Origin: Acidobacteriota bacterium
Lineage (GTDB): Bacteria; Acidobacteriota; Terriglobia; UBA7540
NCBI GenBank assembly: GCA_021787735.1
Contig: JAJYLL010000002.1
Location: 53,564-117,563 of the forward strand
Length of the DNA stretch: 64,000 bases
Reading direction: 5' to 3'
The position numbers and the translations under genes are program-made. Positions 30,814 to 40,597 of the stretch are shown here, piece by piece; position 1 is the first letter of the stretch, and the number at the start of each line of letters is the position of its first letter. A model generated the notes under the pieces. It made no database searches. It was given only the letters and a program-made list of their open reading frames with translations, and was not told the DNA's origin.

Positions 30814-32389
30814 TCATTGCAGGAAACACGCCAGAACATTTCGCGTGACTTGCTGCGCTGCTGAATTCATGTAGGAAGGCCGCACGTTGGGAACTCCTTA
30901 ATCATCAAGGCCCCAGCTCCATTGCATGGAACCTGTCGCAAAAACTGTGGCACGGCTGGGCGCCGTATAAACCGTCGCGTCAGAAAAGTCTTGCGGGCCC
31001 GTCCCAAAAACCGAATGGGCCAGCCGCACCGTGTTTGCCGGCGCATGGCCGTACATCTGGTCAACCTCATAACCCAGCAAACCGGGAAGCCGGCTGCCAT
31101 GCGTGAGGTTTGTGTTCTGGTAGACCCAGCTTGAAGCATCATCCACTACAATGTCGCTCTGGACGGGGTTGGTGTAGTACATCACGCCGATTACGGCATC
31201 TTCGGGCAGATTCACTGGCGACTGGCGCCACTGCACCGTGGTGTATTTCATCAGGTTCGGATCGCCGCATAGGTAATCCGGATCTTTCGTTGTCGCAAGG
31301 CCCTTGTAACAGACAATGGTGCGGTCCGGATTGCCGTCCGAATCTGGCTCGTAACGGATCTGCCAATACATGGTGTTGGCGGAAAAAATCCCAGACTTAT
31401 TCCGTTATCGCGCGCGGCTATCACGTTTGCGCGCTGCGACAGTTCCAGTACTCGTCATGTCCCACCACCAGAAGCGCCTTGTGATTCAACAGGGCAGCTT
31501 CGTTCTCTGCGGTATCCTCGTCCGTCGAGTACGTCACGTCATAGCCTTCGTGTTCCAGGAAGCGGACGAAAGGATATTCATATCCACCCGGAGGGCCCTG
31601 GTCTGCGGGCTGCACCGTGATCAGGAATTCTCCCGTACCCACGGCCGGCGCTGAAATCAACAGGTTTCCCATCTCGTAAGGGCGGTCAAATGAAACCTTG
31701 ACGGCCGCACCGGTGGGGCTGTTCCATCCGTAGAGAGATTTGCCGCCCCAATTGTTATAGGCCCGGTAAGTGTTGACGCTCATCTGATAGAGAAAGCCCG
31801 AATACCGCGTGTCATCTCACACCACAAAGATGATATAACTCTGCCTGCCGCTCGATACCCCCGTCAACTTGGCCACATAGATGCCGCTCGTCCAGTCGGT
31901 CGGGTCGCTCGAATTCGGAATCGTCAACGTGTAAGGGTTCTTCCAATGGCATTCCACGATTCCGGTTGTCGGATCGGGCGAAGGGATCACCTGCTGCGTC
32001 CCCGGGAGCGTCACAGGGTTGGTCATCTGCCTCCCGCCCAGCCCACCGTACCACCCCAGGGGGAAAACCTGCAGCGTGTAGGACGAATCAACCGTGTTCA
32101 CGAAGAACTGGATTTGGCCGCCGCGGTCCACGCTGGTTGCGGACGCGTAACCTTCGATCTCATGGTTGGTCGCGGGATTTGTAAGTTGCCAACCTGTCGT
32201 GTCGGTTTTGGCGTTCTCAATCTGAATAGGATTTTGAATCGATGGAGTTGAAGTACCAATGCGAAAGTAGGTATTACAACTAAACGTCACAGCAATGAAA
32301 ATTAAGAGAATTGCGACAACGAAACGGAAAGAGGACTCAATGGACAAGGCCTTTCTCAAACTACGCGGTAATGGTCGGACCGTGGCCAT
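30814..32389 (-). pseudogene. Decayed N,N-dimethylformamidase-like secreted protein gene
   Basis: Three consecutive minus-strand pieces plus a tail join into one protein of about 525 residues resembling the large subunit of N,N-dimethylformamidase. It has an N-terminal membrane or signal segment, GWQLTNPATNHEIEGYAS, then SYIIFVV, TYRAYNNWGGKSLYGW, VVGHDEYW, SANTMYWQIRYEP and MQWSWGLDD. Four lesions break it. A TGA (31817-31819) is followed in frame by DDTRYSGFLYQ. There is a one-base loss near 31442, after which LSQRANVIAARDNGISLGFF reads in another frame. A second loss lies in the A6 run (31383-31388). A TAA (30898-30900) replaces an expected Tyr before GVPNVRPSY and the true end at 30814. 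A TATAAT-like -10 (32467-32472) survives upstream. Family identity is by recalled motif; lesions are seen directly. Confidence 0.8.
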
Positions 32390-32533
32390 GTCTTGCTCTC
32401 AGATCATCCGCGCCTCTTGGCGGAAACACTGGGCAGCATCCCCGCCCGAATTTACCTCGCACATTCATTATAGCCGGACGTCTGTGCCCGGCCGCCCAGA
32501 TCTAACCAGTGAATCAGCACAATGCGCAGCCCC

Positions 32534-34990
32534 CTAATTGTTTCCAGTCACCTCCACTACGTTCGAATCCGGTCGCGTCCATGCCGTGGCGCCCTGATGG
32601 GTAAGATGGCGGCCAGCGTCGTCCCACTGAAGCCGCGTAAGCTTGTAGTCGCCCTTTTCGTAGGCATACGTTTTACCGTCATCCCGGTAGAGGGTGAATT
32701 TGCCGTCGGCGCCGGGATAGACGAGCACTTTGGCGATTCTCTGCACTTCGTCCGTGCTCTCAATGGGTGTTCCCTCCGGCACAATCGAACCGGCCCTCAC
32801 AAACAGCGGCAGGATATCGATCGGGGCATCCACCGTGATGGTCTGGCCACCGTGGAAGCGCTGATTTGTCCAGAAGTTGTACCAATCCGTTCCGGCCGGC
32901 AGATAAACCACGCGGCTGGTCTGGCCCTGCTTGTACACCGGCGCCACAAGGAAAGCCGGTCCGAACATGTACTCGTACCGATGGTACGCGGCCTTCGGAT
33001 CGTTCGGAAAGTCCATAAAGAGCGCCCGCATGTACGGCGCTCCGGTCTTGTAAGTGTGATACGCCAGCGAGTAGATGTAAGGCATCAGCCGATAACGCAG
33101 CTTCAGGTATTTCTCCAGGATTGGCTCCGCCTGTTTGCCGTATGACCACACTTCGTTGTACTTCCGACTGCCGTGCGTTCGGAAGATCGGCATAAATGCG
33201 CCGTACTCAAACCAGCGCGTGTAAAGCTCCGGGTAGTCATCGTAGCCACCCACGTTGTCCCGGGCATCAGAGGGATCGAGCAAGGGAGGATGGGCCGGAT
33301 GGTGGACGGCCGGCAGATACTCCCAGCCGCCAATGTCGTCGGTCCAATACGCCATGCCCGAGGCCGTAAAGTCGAGTCCCGTGGGGATTTGCCGCTGCAG
33401 CGTATCCCAGGTGGGATAAATGTCCGACGACCAAAAGAAGGTTCCGTTGCGTTGCGCTCCAAGATAAGCGTCGCGGGCAAGGATCAGAGCACGGTGATGA
33501 AAATCCCGCCGGTAGCCTTCATAAAGCGCAGCCGTGTGGAACAGGGGATATACATTGAAGTAGCGCGTTCCAGGTCCGATGTGGAAGTAACTGCCGTTCG
33601 GCGGCAGGTCGGGTTCGGTTTCGTCCGCCCACAGGTAATCAAAACCCTTGCTGAGCAGATTGTCGCGGATAACCTCCCAAAACCACCGGCCCGCCGCAGG
33701 ATTCGTCGTGTCGATGTCCGAACCTGCTCGGTCATAAGGCAGGCCGTTGGTGGGCGTGCCGTCCGCCAGTTGCAAAAACCATCCCTTCTTCAGGAGGAAA
33801 TCGTAGTAACGCGAATCCGGCGTAAAGCGCGGCCACACGCTGATCATGGTGTGAAAACCCATTTTGTGGAGTTCCCGATTCATCGCCGCAGGATCGGGCC
33901 AGTAGCGCGGGTCAAAATCCATCTGGCCCATCCTGGTGTAATAAAACCAGTCCACCACAATAATGTCAGCCGGCAGGTGGCGCTCGCGGTAACCCTTGGC
34001 CACTGCCAAGACCTCAGCCTGGCTGCTGTAGCGCTGCTTGCATTGGATAAAGCCGTAAGCAGCTTTGGGCAGCATGGGAGTGGGCCCGGTCAACTGGCGG
34101 TAGCCGGCATAGATTTCGTCGGTCGTGCGGCCTGCGATCACAAAATAAGAAACACGGTTGCCCACCTGGGAAATCCATTTTGTCTGGCCGTTGAATCCTG
34201 GTTCAATGGTGGTTTTGGAAGGATTGTCCCAGATCATTCCGTAGCCAAGGTTGGTCACTACGAAAGGCACACAAACGCTGGGGCCGGCGGGCGCCGTATA
34301 ATTCTGCCAGCAGTCCACGGGGTGCCCTCGGTGGTCCAGATATCCTTCCTGGTTCTGCCCCAAGCCGTAGTACTGTTCGTTGTCCGGCGAAGCGAATGTT
34401 GCGCCCACCTGGTAAAACGGGGCATCGCCGGGACGGCGGTCCTGCAGAATGCCAGCATTGCCGTCCTTGTAGTTCGGCACGGACTGCGACCACCCCGCCA
34501 TTTCCAGCAGCTTGTGTCCTTCGGTCGTGCGGATGGTGATGTGAACTCCCGGAACCGAACCCCGAAAGTACCGGGAAATGTCCTTCTGCGTCGGCAAGGG
34601 TTTCCAGGGGTGGTTGACGTCAACCATCACTATCAAGCGGGATGAGCGCTCGGTGTCACCTTGGCTGTTTTGCTCGTGAGTCCATCCTTCGGCCGAGGGC
34701 TTCGCCACAAACCCGTAGCCCGGTGGGGCCGTGGCCTCCTGCTTTGACATGCTGAGGCTCACTCGAATGATATTCGGCGCGTACGGTTCCAAAACGACCG
34801 TGGCGCCACCACGGTCCAGAACCACCTGGGACGGGGCTCCCTTTGCCGGAAAGGCACACATCCCCAACGCTGCAAGCACGGCTGCAAGGGACATGAATTT
34901 GGTGGGATTATCCGCCGCTGCGCCCGAGCCTCTGGAAAACACCGTGCTTAATCGCGAAAGGAAGTTGTGCCCGCGTCTCTCAACCCTCAC
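32534..34990 (-). CDS. Exported GH31 alpha-glycosidase (alpha-xylosidase/alpha-glucosidase type)
   Basis: An 818-residue secreted glycosidase. A long N-terminus ends in a signal-like hydrophobic run (MSLAAVLAALGMCAFPAKGA, about 33-52). A galactose-mutarotase-like beta domain follows (YYGLGQNQEGYLDHRG). The barrel contains PADIIVVDWFYY, the nucleophile region FDYLWADETEPD and the acid/base region FFWSSDIYPTWD, both with the expected aspartates. The C-terminal beta domains (YLPAGTDWYNFWTNQRF, then FTLYRDDGKTYAYE) match the GH31 pattern with a DUF5110-like end. XylS-type alpha-xylosidases resemble it most, but specificity is not certain. The start is GTG, with a strong GGAGG five bases away. It likely acts on xyloglucan- or starch-type oligosaccharides. 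Confidence 0.9.
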   Translation of the reverse strand: MRVERRGHNFLSRLSTVFSRGSGAAADNPTKFMSLAAVLAALGMCAFPAKGAPSQVVLDRGGATVVLEPYAPNIIRVSLSMSKQEATAPPGYGFVAKPSAEGWTHEQNSQGDTERSSRLIVMVDVNHPWKPLPTQKDISRYFRGSVPGVHITIRTTEGHKLLEMAGWSQSVPNYKDGNAGILQDRRPGDAPFYQVGATFASPDNEQYYGLGQNQEGYLDHRGHPVDCWQNYTAPAGPSVCVPFVVTNLGYGMIWDNPSKTTIEPGFNGQTKWISQVGNRVSYFVIAGRTTDEIYAGYRQLTGPTPMLPKAAYGFIQCKQRYSSQAEVLAVAKGYRERHLPADIIVVDWFYYTRMGQMDFDPRYWPDPAAMNRELHKMGFHTMISVWPRFTPDSRYYDFLLKKGWFLQLADGTPTNGLPYDRAGSDIDTTNPAAGRWFWEVIRDNLLSKGFDYLWADETEPDLPPNGSYFHIGPGTRYFNVYPLFHTAALYEGYRRDFHHRALILARDAYLGAQRNGTFFWSSDIYPTWDTLQRQIPTGLDFTASGMAYWTDDIGGWEYLPAVHHPAHPPLLDPSDARDNVGGYDDYPELYTRWFEYGAFMPIFRTHGSRKYNEVWSYGKQAEPILEKYLKLRYRLMPYIYSLAYHTYKTGAPYMRALFMDFPNDPKAAYHRYEYMFGPAFLVAPVYKQGQTSRVVYLPAGTDWYNFWTNQRFHGGQTITVDAPIDILPLFVRAGSIVPEGTPIESTDEVQRIAKVLVYPGADGKFTLYRDDGKTYAYEKGDYKLTRLQWDDAGRHLTHQGATAWTRPDSNVVEVTGNN

Positions 34991-35342
34991 CTTGCCCTCC
35001 TCTTAAGCACCTGCTGGCTAAACTTGAAGTGCCCTGCAGCGTGATATCGACTTTCTACTCATAATGCGGACATGTCGGCCCAAGCTGCCCGCATTTTACC
35101 ACCACTAGCAGCGCTCGCGACCGTTGATCTCACGTTGGAAGAAGTCGTTCCGGCCATACCGACACAGCAATGGATCGTGGCTTGACGGATGGCCGTTCAA
35201 ATAAGGGATTGTGCCTGTCTGAGAATCAGGTATTGAAGTGAGCAGCGAAGACACCGCAATCGTCCCGTGGGTATATAACTGCACCTGAGATAGAGCAACT
35301 TCGGGGGGACTGTTTTTAGGAGTTCACACGTGATAGCGCACG
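34991..35342. other. 352-base intergenic region
   Basis: This lies upstream of the GH31 gene and downstream of glnK, both on the minus strand, so it should hold the GH31 promoter and the end of the amt-glnK transcript. I saw no strong -35/-10 pair, no T-run hairpin and no ORF worth calling. Confidence 0.45.
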
Positions 35343-35687
<345 letters not shown>

Positions 35688-35796
35688 TTATCCTCGTCCT
35701 AAAAGGTTGAGATCGTTTCCCTTTGCGTGGTAGCCGTCTTACACGCCCCACCGCTGGTGCAAGGGGGGGAAACCAATTTCCAGGCGCCCGCCAGAG

Positions 35797-37236
35797 CTAA
35801 GCCTCAAATGTATAGCCCTCTTCCCCATGGAGCGCCAGATCAAGCCCCTGGATTTCGTGCTCTTCGCGGACCCGCAGGCCCACCAGCACATCGACAATTT
35901 TCAGAATGATCAACGTGCCCACAATTGCCAGGACCCAGGAAATCAGCACGCCCACCAGTTGATTGACAATCTGTCCTGCATTGCCATCAATCAGTCCCAC
36001 TGGCAGCGCTTTGCCCTGGCCGTCCTTGAATATGGGGTTGATGGCGCTCGATGCGAAAACGCCGGTCAGCAGCGCCCCAATGGTTCCCCCGGCGCCGTGG
36101 ACGCCGAACGCGTCAAGCGAATCGTCATAGCCAAAGCGGGCCTTCACCTTCGAAACCATCAGGTAGCAGAACACCCCGGCAACAAAACCGATGATCAGCG
36201 CTGACATCGGCCCCACAAAACCCGAGGCCGGAGTGATTGCCACCAGTCCCGCCACAGCGCCGGAAATAACGCCCAAGACACTGGGCTTGCCGTTGCGCAA
36301 CCATTCGGCCAACCCCCATCCAATGGCCGCAGCAGCGGCTCCGAAGTGCGTCGCCACAAAAGCGCTGGTAGCCAGGCCGTTGGCAGCCAAAGCGCTGCCG
36401 GCGTTGAATCCGAACCATCCGACCCACAGCAAGCAGGCCCCGATAAAACTGAGGACCACGCTGTGCGGGGGCATGGGTTCACTCGGATAACCGACCCGTT
36501 TGCCGAGGTAGAGCGCGCAGACTAACGCCGACACACCGGATGTGATGTGGACCACCGTGCCCCCCGCAAAATCGAGCGTTGGAAAAGCTCCACCCAGCGC
36601 GGCATTCAGGAAGCCGCCTTTACCCCAGACCATATGCGCCATGGGATCGTAAACAATAAAGGACCACAGAACCATGAAGAGGACCATGGCGCTGAATTTC
36701 ATTCGCTCTGCGAAGGCACCGCAAATCAAGGCAGGCGTGATAATAGCGAACATTAACTGATAAATCATGTAGGTTTCAAACGGAATGGTCCCTGCGTAGG
36801 TAGGATCGGGAGCACTGCCCACGCCATGGAGAAACAAGTGCGAAAGCCCGCCAATGAAAGAAGTGCCCGAGCCAAAACAGAGGCTGAACCCTATCACCGC
36901 CCAGATCACCGTGACCAATGCCATAAGGGAAAAACTCTGCATCATGGTGGCCAGGACATTCTTCTTGCGCACCAGCCCACCATAGAAGAGCGCCAGGCCT
37001 GGCCCGGTCATCATCAGGACCAGCGCGGCGCACACCAGCATCCAGGCGTTGTCACCGGCGCCCTGCGCGTTGGCGATCTCACCTTCCAGTTTTTGAGACT
37101 GCGCCGCGGTCGCTGTTTGCAGGGATGAAGCACTCTGGACACTTGCCCCGGCCGGTTGCGCGGTCTGTGCTATTCCGCGCGCGGCAAACAGCCCTGTTCC
37201 GAACACAAAGATCACAATGTAAATCAAGCGTTTCAT
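35797..37236 (-). CDS. amt: Ammonium transporter Amt
   Basis: A 479-residue membrane channel for ammonium. A cleavable signal peptide (MKRLIYIVIFVFGTGLFAARGIAQ) and an Ala/Gln-rich stretch precede the eleven expected membrane helices. Family signatures include AGDNAWMLVCAALVLMMTGPGLALFYGGLV, then GGTVVHITSG, and DDSLDAFGVHGAGGTIGALLTG with the twin-histidine-region His. I chose the ATG at 37236 over a longer frame because it gives the signal peptide and follows GGGGAAACTGAA. It is the first gene of an amt-glnK unit, the reverse of the common glnK-amtB order, with a good promoter at 37378-37405. Confidence 0.95.
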   Translation of the reverse strand: MKRLIYIVIFVFGTGLFAARGIAQTAQPAGASVQSASSLQTATAAQSQKLEGEIANAQGAGDNAWMLVCAALVLMMTGPGLALFYGGLVRKKNVLATMMQSFSLMALVTVIWAVIGFSLCFGSGTSFIGGLSHLFLHGVGSAPDPTYAGTIPFETYMIYQLMFAIITPALICGAFAERMKFSAMVLFMVLWSFIVYDPMAHMVWGKGGFLNAALGGAFPTLDFAGGTVVHITSGVSALVCALYLGKRVGYPSEPMPPHSVVLSFIGACLLWVGWFGFNAGSALAANGLATSAFVATHFGAAAAAIGWGLAEWLRNGKPSVLGVISGAVAGLVAITPASGFVGPMSALIIGFVAGVFCYLMVSKVKARFGYDDSLDAFGVHGAGGTIGALLTGVFASSAINPIFKDGQGKALPVGLIDGNAGQIVNQLVGVLISWVLAIVGTLIILKIVDVLVGLRVREEHEIQGLDLALHGEEGYTFEA

Positions 37237-37619
37237 TTCAGTTTCCCCGCTCCTCTCACAATTTGCGTCGGATATAGTCCACCACACGCACATTCGGAAG
37301 TCCGAACGCAAACCCAAAAGGTCCGATTCCTCTGCACCACAAAAGAATGATCGCCCAGTGGTCAGGTATGACAAGCAATTATAACCCGGACGCCGTACAG
37401 GTCAAGCCGCGCCAGGACTCCCTGCGGAAGCACCCCCCAACAGTGAAAGAACCGAGCAGCCGGACATCCGGCCTGAGCGGGAATTCCTTCCAAAGTCGTT
37501 AAGGACTATGATAGTTTGACAGGGTGAATGCGCAGAAGGTCCAGGCGCAGCCTTCAATCAGCCGTACGCGTCATCAGCGCTGCAGTTGAACAATGGACTA
37601 ACCAAAGGAGGAAAAGAAA
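37237..37619. other. 383-base divergent intergenic region between amt and a Gfo/Idh gene
   Basis: The region carries the amt promoter (annotated separately) on the minus strand, and the ribosome site GGAGGAAAAG at the plus-strand end. I searched for a sigma54 (GG-N10-GC) site upstream of amt and saw none that fits. Confidence 0.5.
37378..37405 (-). promoter_or_regulatory. Sigma70-type promoter of amt
   Basis: Read on the minus strand, TTGACC (37400-37405), a 16-base spacer and TATAAT (37378-37383) form a near-consensus promoter. The leader to the amt start would be about 135 bases, long enough for regulation, though no fold was recognised. Confidence 0.7.
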
Positions 37620-38915
37620 GTGAGTGCAGATTCTAGCAAGAAAAAGGTAGGGCGAAGGGAATTTATGGGGACGGCTGCGGCTGCGGCGGGTTTTATGATC
37701 GTGGCTCCGCAACTGGTGCGAGGAACCGCGGCGAATTCCGCAATCCGCGTGGGACTTCTCGGCTGCGGTGGCCGTGGAGGGGCAGATGCCACCTACACGG
37801 TGAACACCGGCAAGGCCCGCCTGGTGGCTCTGGGCGATCTATTCCAGGACAAACTGGACAAAGCGAAGGCACACTTTGATAAGTTTCAACAGGCCAAAGG
37901 GATTCCCCCGATCGAGCGCAGGCTAATGTTCCGGGGAACAAATGCCTATCAGGAAATCTCCAACTCCAAGGACGTTGACGCAGTCATTATCACCACGCCG
38001 CCTTATTTCCACCCGCTGCACCTGGCAGAAGTGGTAACGGCGGGGAAGCATGTTTATTGTGAGAAGCCGGTCTCGGTGGACCCGGCAGGGTGCGTTTCCG
38101 TGCTTGATTCGGCGCGGAGAGCCGAGGGTCGTTTGAGCCTGGAAATTGGCTTCCAGCTTCGCAATGCACCTCCCTATGTAGAACAGGTTAAACGAATCCA
38201 CGCCGGCGCCCTGGGCGACATTGTTTCCGGCGAAGGCCACTATTACGCTACCTGGCCCAAACTGCCCGCCTGGCCGAACGCCACCGCCGACGAGCGATAC
38301 ATTCGCAACTGGTATTACTCGCGGATTCTCTCCGGTGACATTATTGTGGAACAGAACATCCATATCATCGACGTCTGCAACTGGGTACTTCAGGCACATC
38401 CCATCATGGCCTCGGCTTCCGAGTCCCATAAAGGCCGCCCCGAAAAGGGTGAGGTGGCAGGACACTACACTGTGGTGTTCAAGTATCCGAACGGCATCAG
38501 CCTGACGTTTGGTTCTACCCAGATCGGCAACAATCCGTGGGAGGTGGGATGGCAGTTCTTCGGCACCAAGGGTAGCTCAGAGGCCCACTATTCCGGGCCC
38601 GTAGCCATTTACGGCGAGAATGCCTGGAAGTGGGGAGGCAATCAGCCCGCAGCGAAAGGAGGGTCGCAAGCATTTTCAACGGCCGGTGTTTTCGAGGACA
38701 ACCTCGCGCAGGCGGATCCGGACAAGAAAATGTCGTTCGTTGACAGTATCCTTTCCGGAAAGTTCCATAACCAGGCGGCGCAGGGCGTGGAATCAGCCCT
38801 GAGTTGCATGATGGCCCGCCACTCAGCCTACACGGGCCGTGAAGTCAGCTATGAAACCATGCAAACCTCAGGCGAGCGCTGGGATGCCGACATCGACATG
38901 AGCCAGTTCTCCTGA
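37620..38915 (+). CDS. Tat-exported Gfo/Idh/MocA family oxidoreductase
   Basis: A 431-residue NAD(P)-dependent sugar dehydrogenase-like protein. The N-terminus carries a twin-arginine signal (GRREFMGTAAAAAGFMIV), unusual for a cofactor-dependent enzyme but common in Acidobacteriota and Bacteroidota members of this family. The Rossmann motif is VGLLGCGGRGGAD. The catalytic-region motif HVYCEKPVSVDP contains the conserved EKP. The substrate-binding half has GDIVSGEGHYYATWP and QNIHIIDVCNW with the usual HxxD-like pattern. The GTG start follows GGAGG. Substrate is unknown. It is divergent from amt and followed by SIS, Zn-ribbon and further Gfo/Idh genes. Confidence 0.85.
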   Translation: MSADSSKKKVGRREFMGTAAAAAGFMIVAPQLVRGTAANSAIRVGLLGCGGRGGADATYTVNTGKARLVALGDLFQDKLDKAKAHFDKFQQAKGIPPIERRLMFRGTNAYQEISNSKDVDAVIITTPPYFHPLHLAEVVTAGKHVYCEKPVSVDPAGCVSVLDSARRAEGRLSLEIGFQLRNAPPYVEQVKRIHAGALGDIVSGEGHYYATWPKLPAWPNATADERYIRNWYYSRILSGDIIVEQNIHIIDVCNWVLQAHPIMASASESHKGRPEKGEVAGHYTVVFKYPNGISLTFGSTQIGNNPWEVGWQFFGTKGSSEAHYSGPVAIYGENAWKWGGNQPAAKGGSQAFSTAGVFEDNLAQADPDKKMSFVDSILSGKFHNQAAQGVESALSCMMARHSAYTGREVSYETMQTSGERWDADIDMSQFS

Positions 38916-39091
38916 ACCGTAGAGTGCAGGCATCATGGCACGGTGATGGATTAAAACAGTCAGAACAGCTTGCTGCGGGGCAGCGGCTAAAGGGATTCTG
39001 GTCATCCTGCGATTCCTTGCCGGAAAATCTGTCCCGCAGGTAAGCTGCAGGTTGCATCTGGTCTGAATTCACGCAAATGAGGTAATGGACT

Positions 39092-39709
39092 TTGGTAAAG
39101 GCAGGGTTTGATCTCTCAGCCTACATGGCGGAACTAAAGAGTGTTCTGGACAATCTCCCGCTCGGCCAGGTCTCACGAGCGGCGGACATTCTTTTCGAAT
39201 GCTACGAGACGGACCATACCGTATTCGCATTCGGCAACGGAGGAAGTGGCGCCCTCGCGTCACATCTGGTCACCGATCTCGGCAAAGGTACTCACTTTCC
39301 CGGCCCGCCGGAAATGGAAGCCTTCCGCCGCATGAAGGCCATCTCGGTAACTGACAACATGCCGATGATGACCGCATGGGCCAATGACACCCAATACGAA
39401 GATGTTTTCATGCGGCATATTGAAAACTTCCTCAAGCCCGGCGACGTGGCAGTCGCCATCAGCGGCAGTGGTAATTCCCCCAATGTCCTGAAGGCCCTGG
39501 AATTTGCCCGAAGCGCGGGCGCGACCACGATCGGTCTTACCGGATTTGGCGGGGGGAAAATGAAGGCCCTGCTCGATTGCCCTATTATCGTTCCGTCCGA
39601 TAGCATGCAGCAGGTTGAGGACGCCCACGTCATCATCACACACATGATCTTCCTCGACCTCAAAAGCCGAATCACGGCGCTGGCAATGGCCGCTGCCCGG
39701 CAGGCCTGA
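39092..39709 (+). CDS. SIS-domain sugar isomerase, GmhA-like
   Basis: A 205-residue single-SIS-domain protein similar to sedoheptulose-7-phosphate isomerase. Motifs: FAFGNGGSGALASHLVTDLGKG near residue 46, DNMPMMTAWANDTQYEDVF, and VAISGSGNSPNVLKALEFARS, the phosphosugar-binding SGSGxS signature. GmhA catalyses the first step to ADP-heptose for lipopolysaccharide core. However, no other heptose gene is nearby and the surrounding genes are Gfo/Idh oxidoreductases, so another phosphosugar is possible. The start is TTG with GAGG about ten bases upstream; no in-frame ATG exists nearby. Confidence 0.75.
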   Translation: MVKAGFDLSAYMAELKSVLDNLPLGQVSRAADILFECYETDHTVFAFGNGGSGALASHLVTDLGKGTHFPGPPEMEAFRRMKAISVTDNMPMMTAWANDTQYEDVFMRHIENFLKPGDVAVAISGSGNSPNVLKALEFARSAGATTIGLTGFGGGKMKALLDCPIIVPSDSMQQVEDAHVIITHMIFLDLKSRITALAMAAARQA

Positions 39710-39842
39710 AACTCAGATCAGACTCTTCAGCCAGTAGAACGCGCCCCGATCTAGTAAGCGGTAAATAACGACACACATGCCTACGTGACTCTCCTGCGCC
39801 AGGAAGGAGTGTCCGCTCCTACGCTCAAAGAATCTTTTGGGG

Positions 39843-40148
39843 TTAATTCACTGACGTTTTCTGACTGGAGTGCCTCACCACGAACTGGCTGCGCGGATGC
39901 TTGCGGACAATACGTTCGAGCCCCCAGAGGGATGCCTCGCCACCTTCGTCTTTGATCTCCTGAAAGGAACGGATATTGGCATCGTTACAGCGCGGGCATA
40001 TCATGGTGGGCCGTCCCACGACGTTTACACTGGGACTGGCGGAGTAAAAGATTGAGATGAGTTCATTATGATCGTTATGCAGCATGCAGTTGTAGCAAAC
40101 GAACCACTGCTTCCTGTCAATGCTCTTAAAAATATTCAGGATGCCCAT
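39843..40148 (-). CDS. Small zinc-ribbon protein of unknown function
   Basis: A 101-residue protein not recognised by name. Two cysteine pairs, CYNC near residue 18 and CPRC near residue 51, are spaced like a zinc ribbon. The intervening segment is hydrophobic (LISIFYSASPSVNVVG), and the C-terminal 45 residues are charged. Its ATG is preceded by AAAGGA at good spacing, supporting a real gene. Upstream on its own strand, TTGAAC (40277-40282) and TATCAT (40252-40257) could be a promoter, but the 19-base spacer is long. It is alone on the minus strand among plus-strand sugar genes. Confidence 0.6.
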   Translation of the reverse strand: MGILNIFKSIDRKQWFVCYNCMLHNDHNELISIFYSASPSVNVVGRPTMICPRCNDANIRSFQEIKDEGGEASLWGLERIVRKHPRSQFVVRHSSQKTSVN

Positions 40149-40597
40149 TGCAGTTTCCTTTCGCTCCCTCGAAATACCTTAAGCCGGCGTTAAATGCCGT
40201 CTATGCCATTCGAATCGCTACGCCCCGCCGGACTTGACTCCGCCAGCAGAAATGATAGTAAATGATTTTTTGCCCCGTTCAAGTCTGCGCACTCGCTTAT
40301 AACACTTAGCAAAGTCCGCAAGGAAATTTCGGTACGATCAAGCCGGGCAGCCGGATGGCTACCTTCCACGCCCGGTCTCCTGCAATTATATTTCGAACGG
40401 CGGCAACCCCGCTACTGAAACGCACCACTTCTATGTTCACCTGAGGTTACAGATGCCCGCTTATCCGCGTCAAATCAGATTTCGAAATTGCTCCCGCACC
40501 AACAATACTGAATGGTAGAATGCTATTCGATTTCCATCTGAGATCGGCTATCCCGCAAGGTGGCCGGCGACATCATCAAATTACCACGGAGTTCACA
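40149..40597. other. 449-base divergent intergenic region
   Basis: It holds the tentative minus-strand promoter described for the zinc-ribbon gene and, for the plus strand, an extended -10 (TGG then TAGAAT, 40516-40521) about 75 bases before the next ATG, without a clear -35. In-frame plus codons from 40520 precede the chosen start but lack a ribosome site. Nothing else was seen. Confidence 0.4.

Noticed and set aside
31817..31819. In-frame TGA with well conserved sequence on both sides, possible selenocysteine or readthrough
   Set aside because: The same gene also has two frameshifts and a TAA, so loss of function is simpler; no selenocysteine insertion hairpin was recognised and the expected residue is Arg.
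32560..32590. tRNA-like GTTCGAATCC string
   Set aside because: It lies inside the GH31 coding sequence and has no acceptor or anticodon arm around it.
37237..37619. Possible sigma54 promoter for amt
   Set aside because: No GG-N10-GC element of the right form was found on the minus strand, while a good sigma70 promoter is present.
39805..39820. Short palindrome AGGAG-N6-CTCCT between SIS and zinc-ribbon genes
   Set aside because: Only five-base arms with no T-run; too weak to call a terminator or repeat from one copy.
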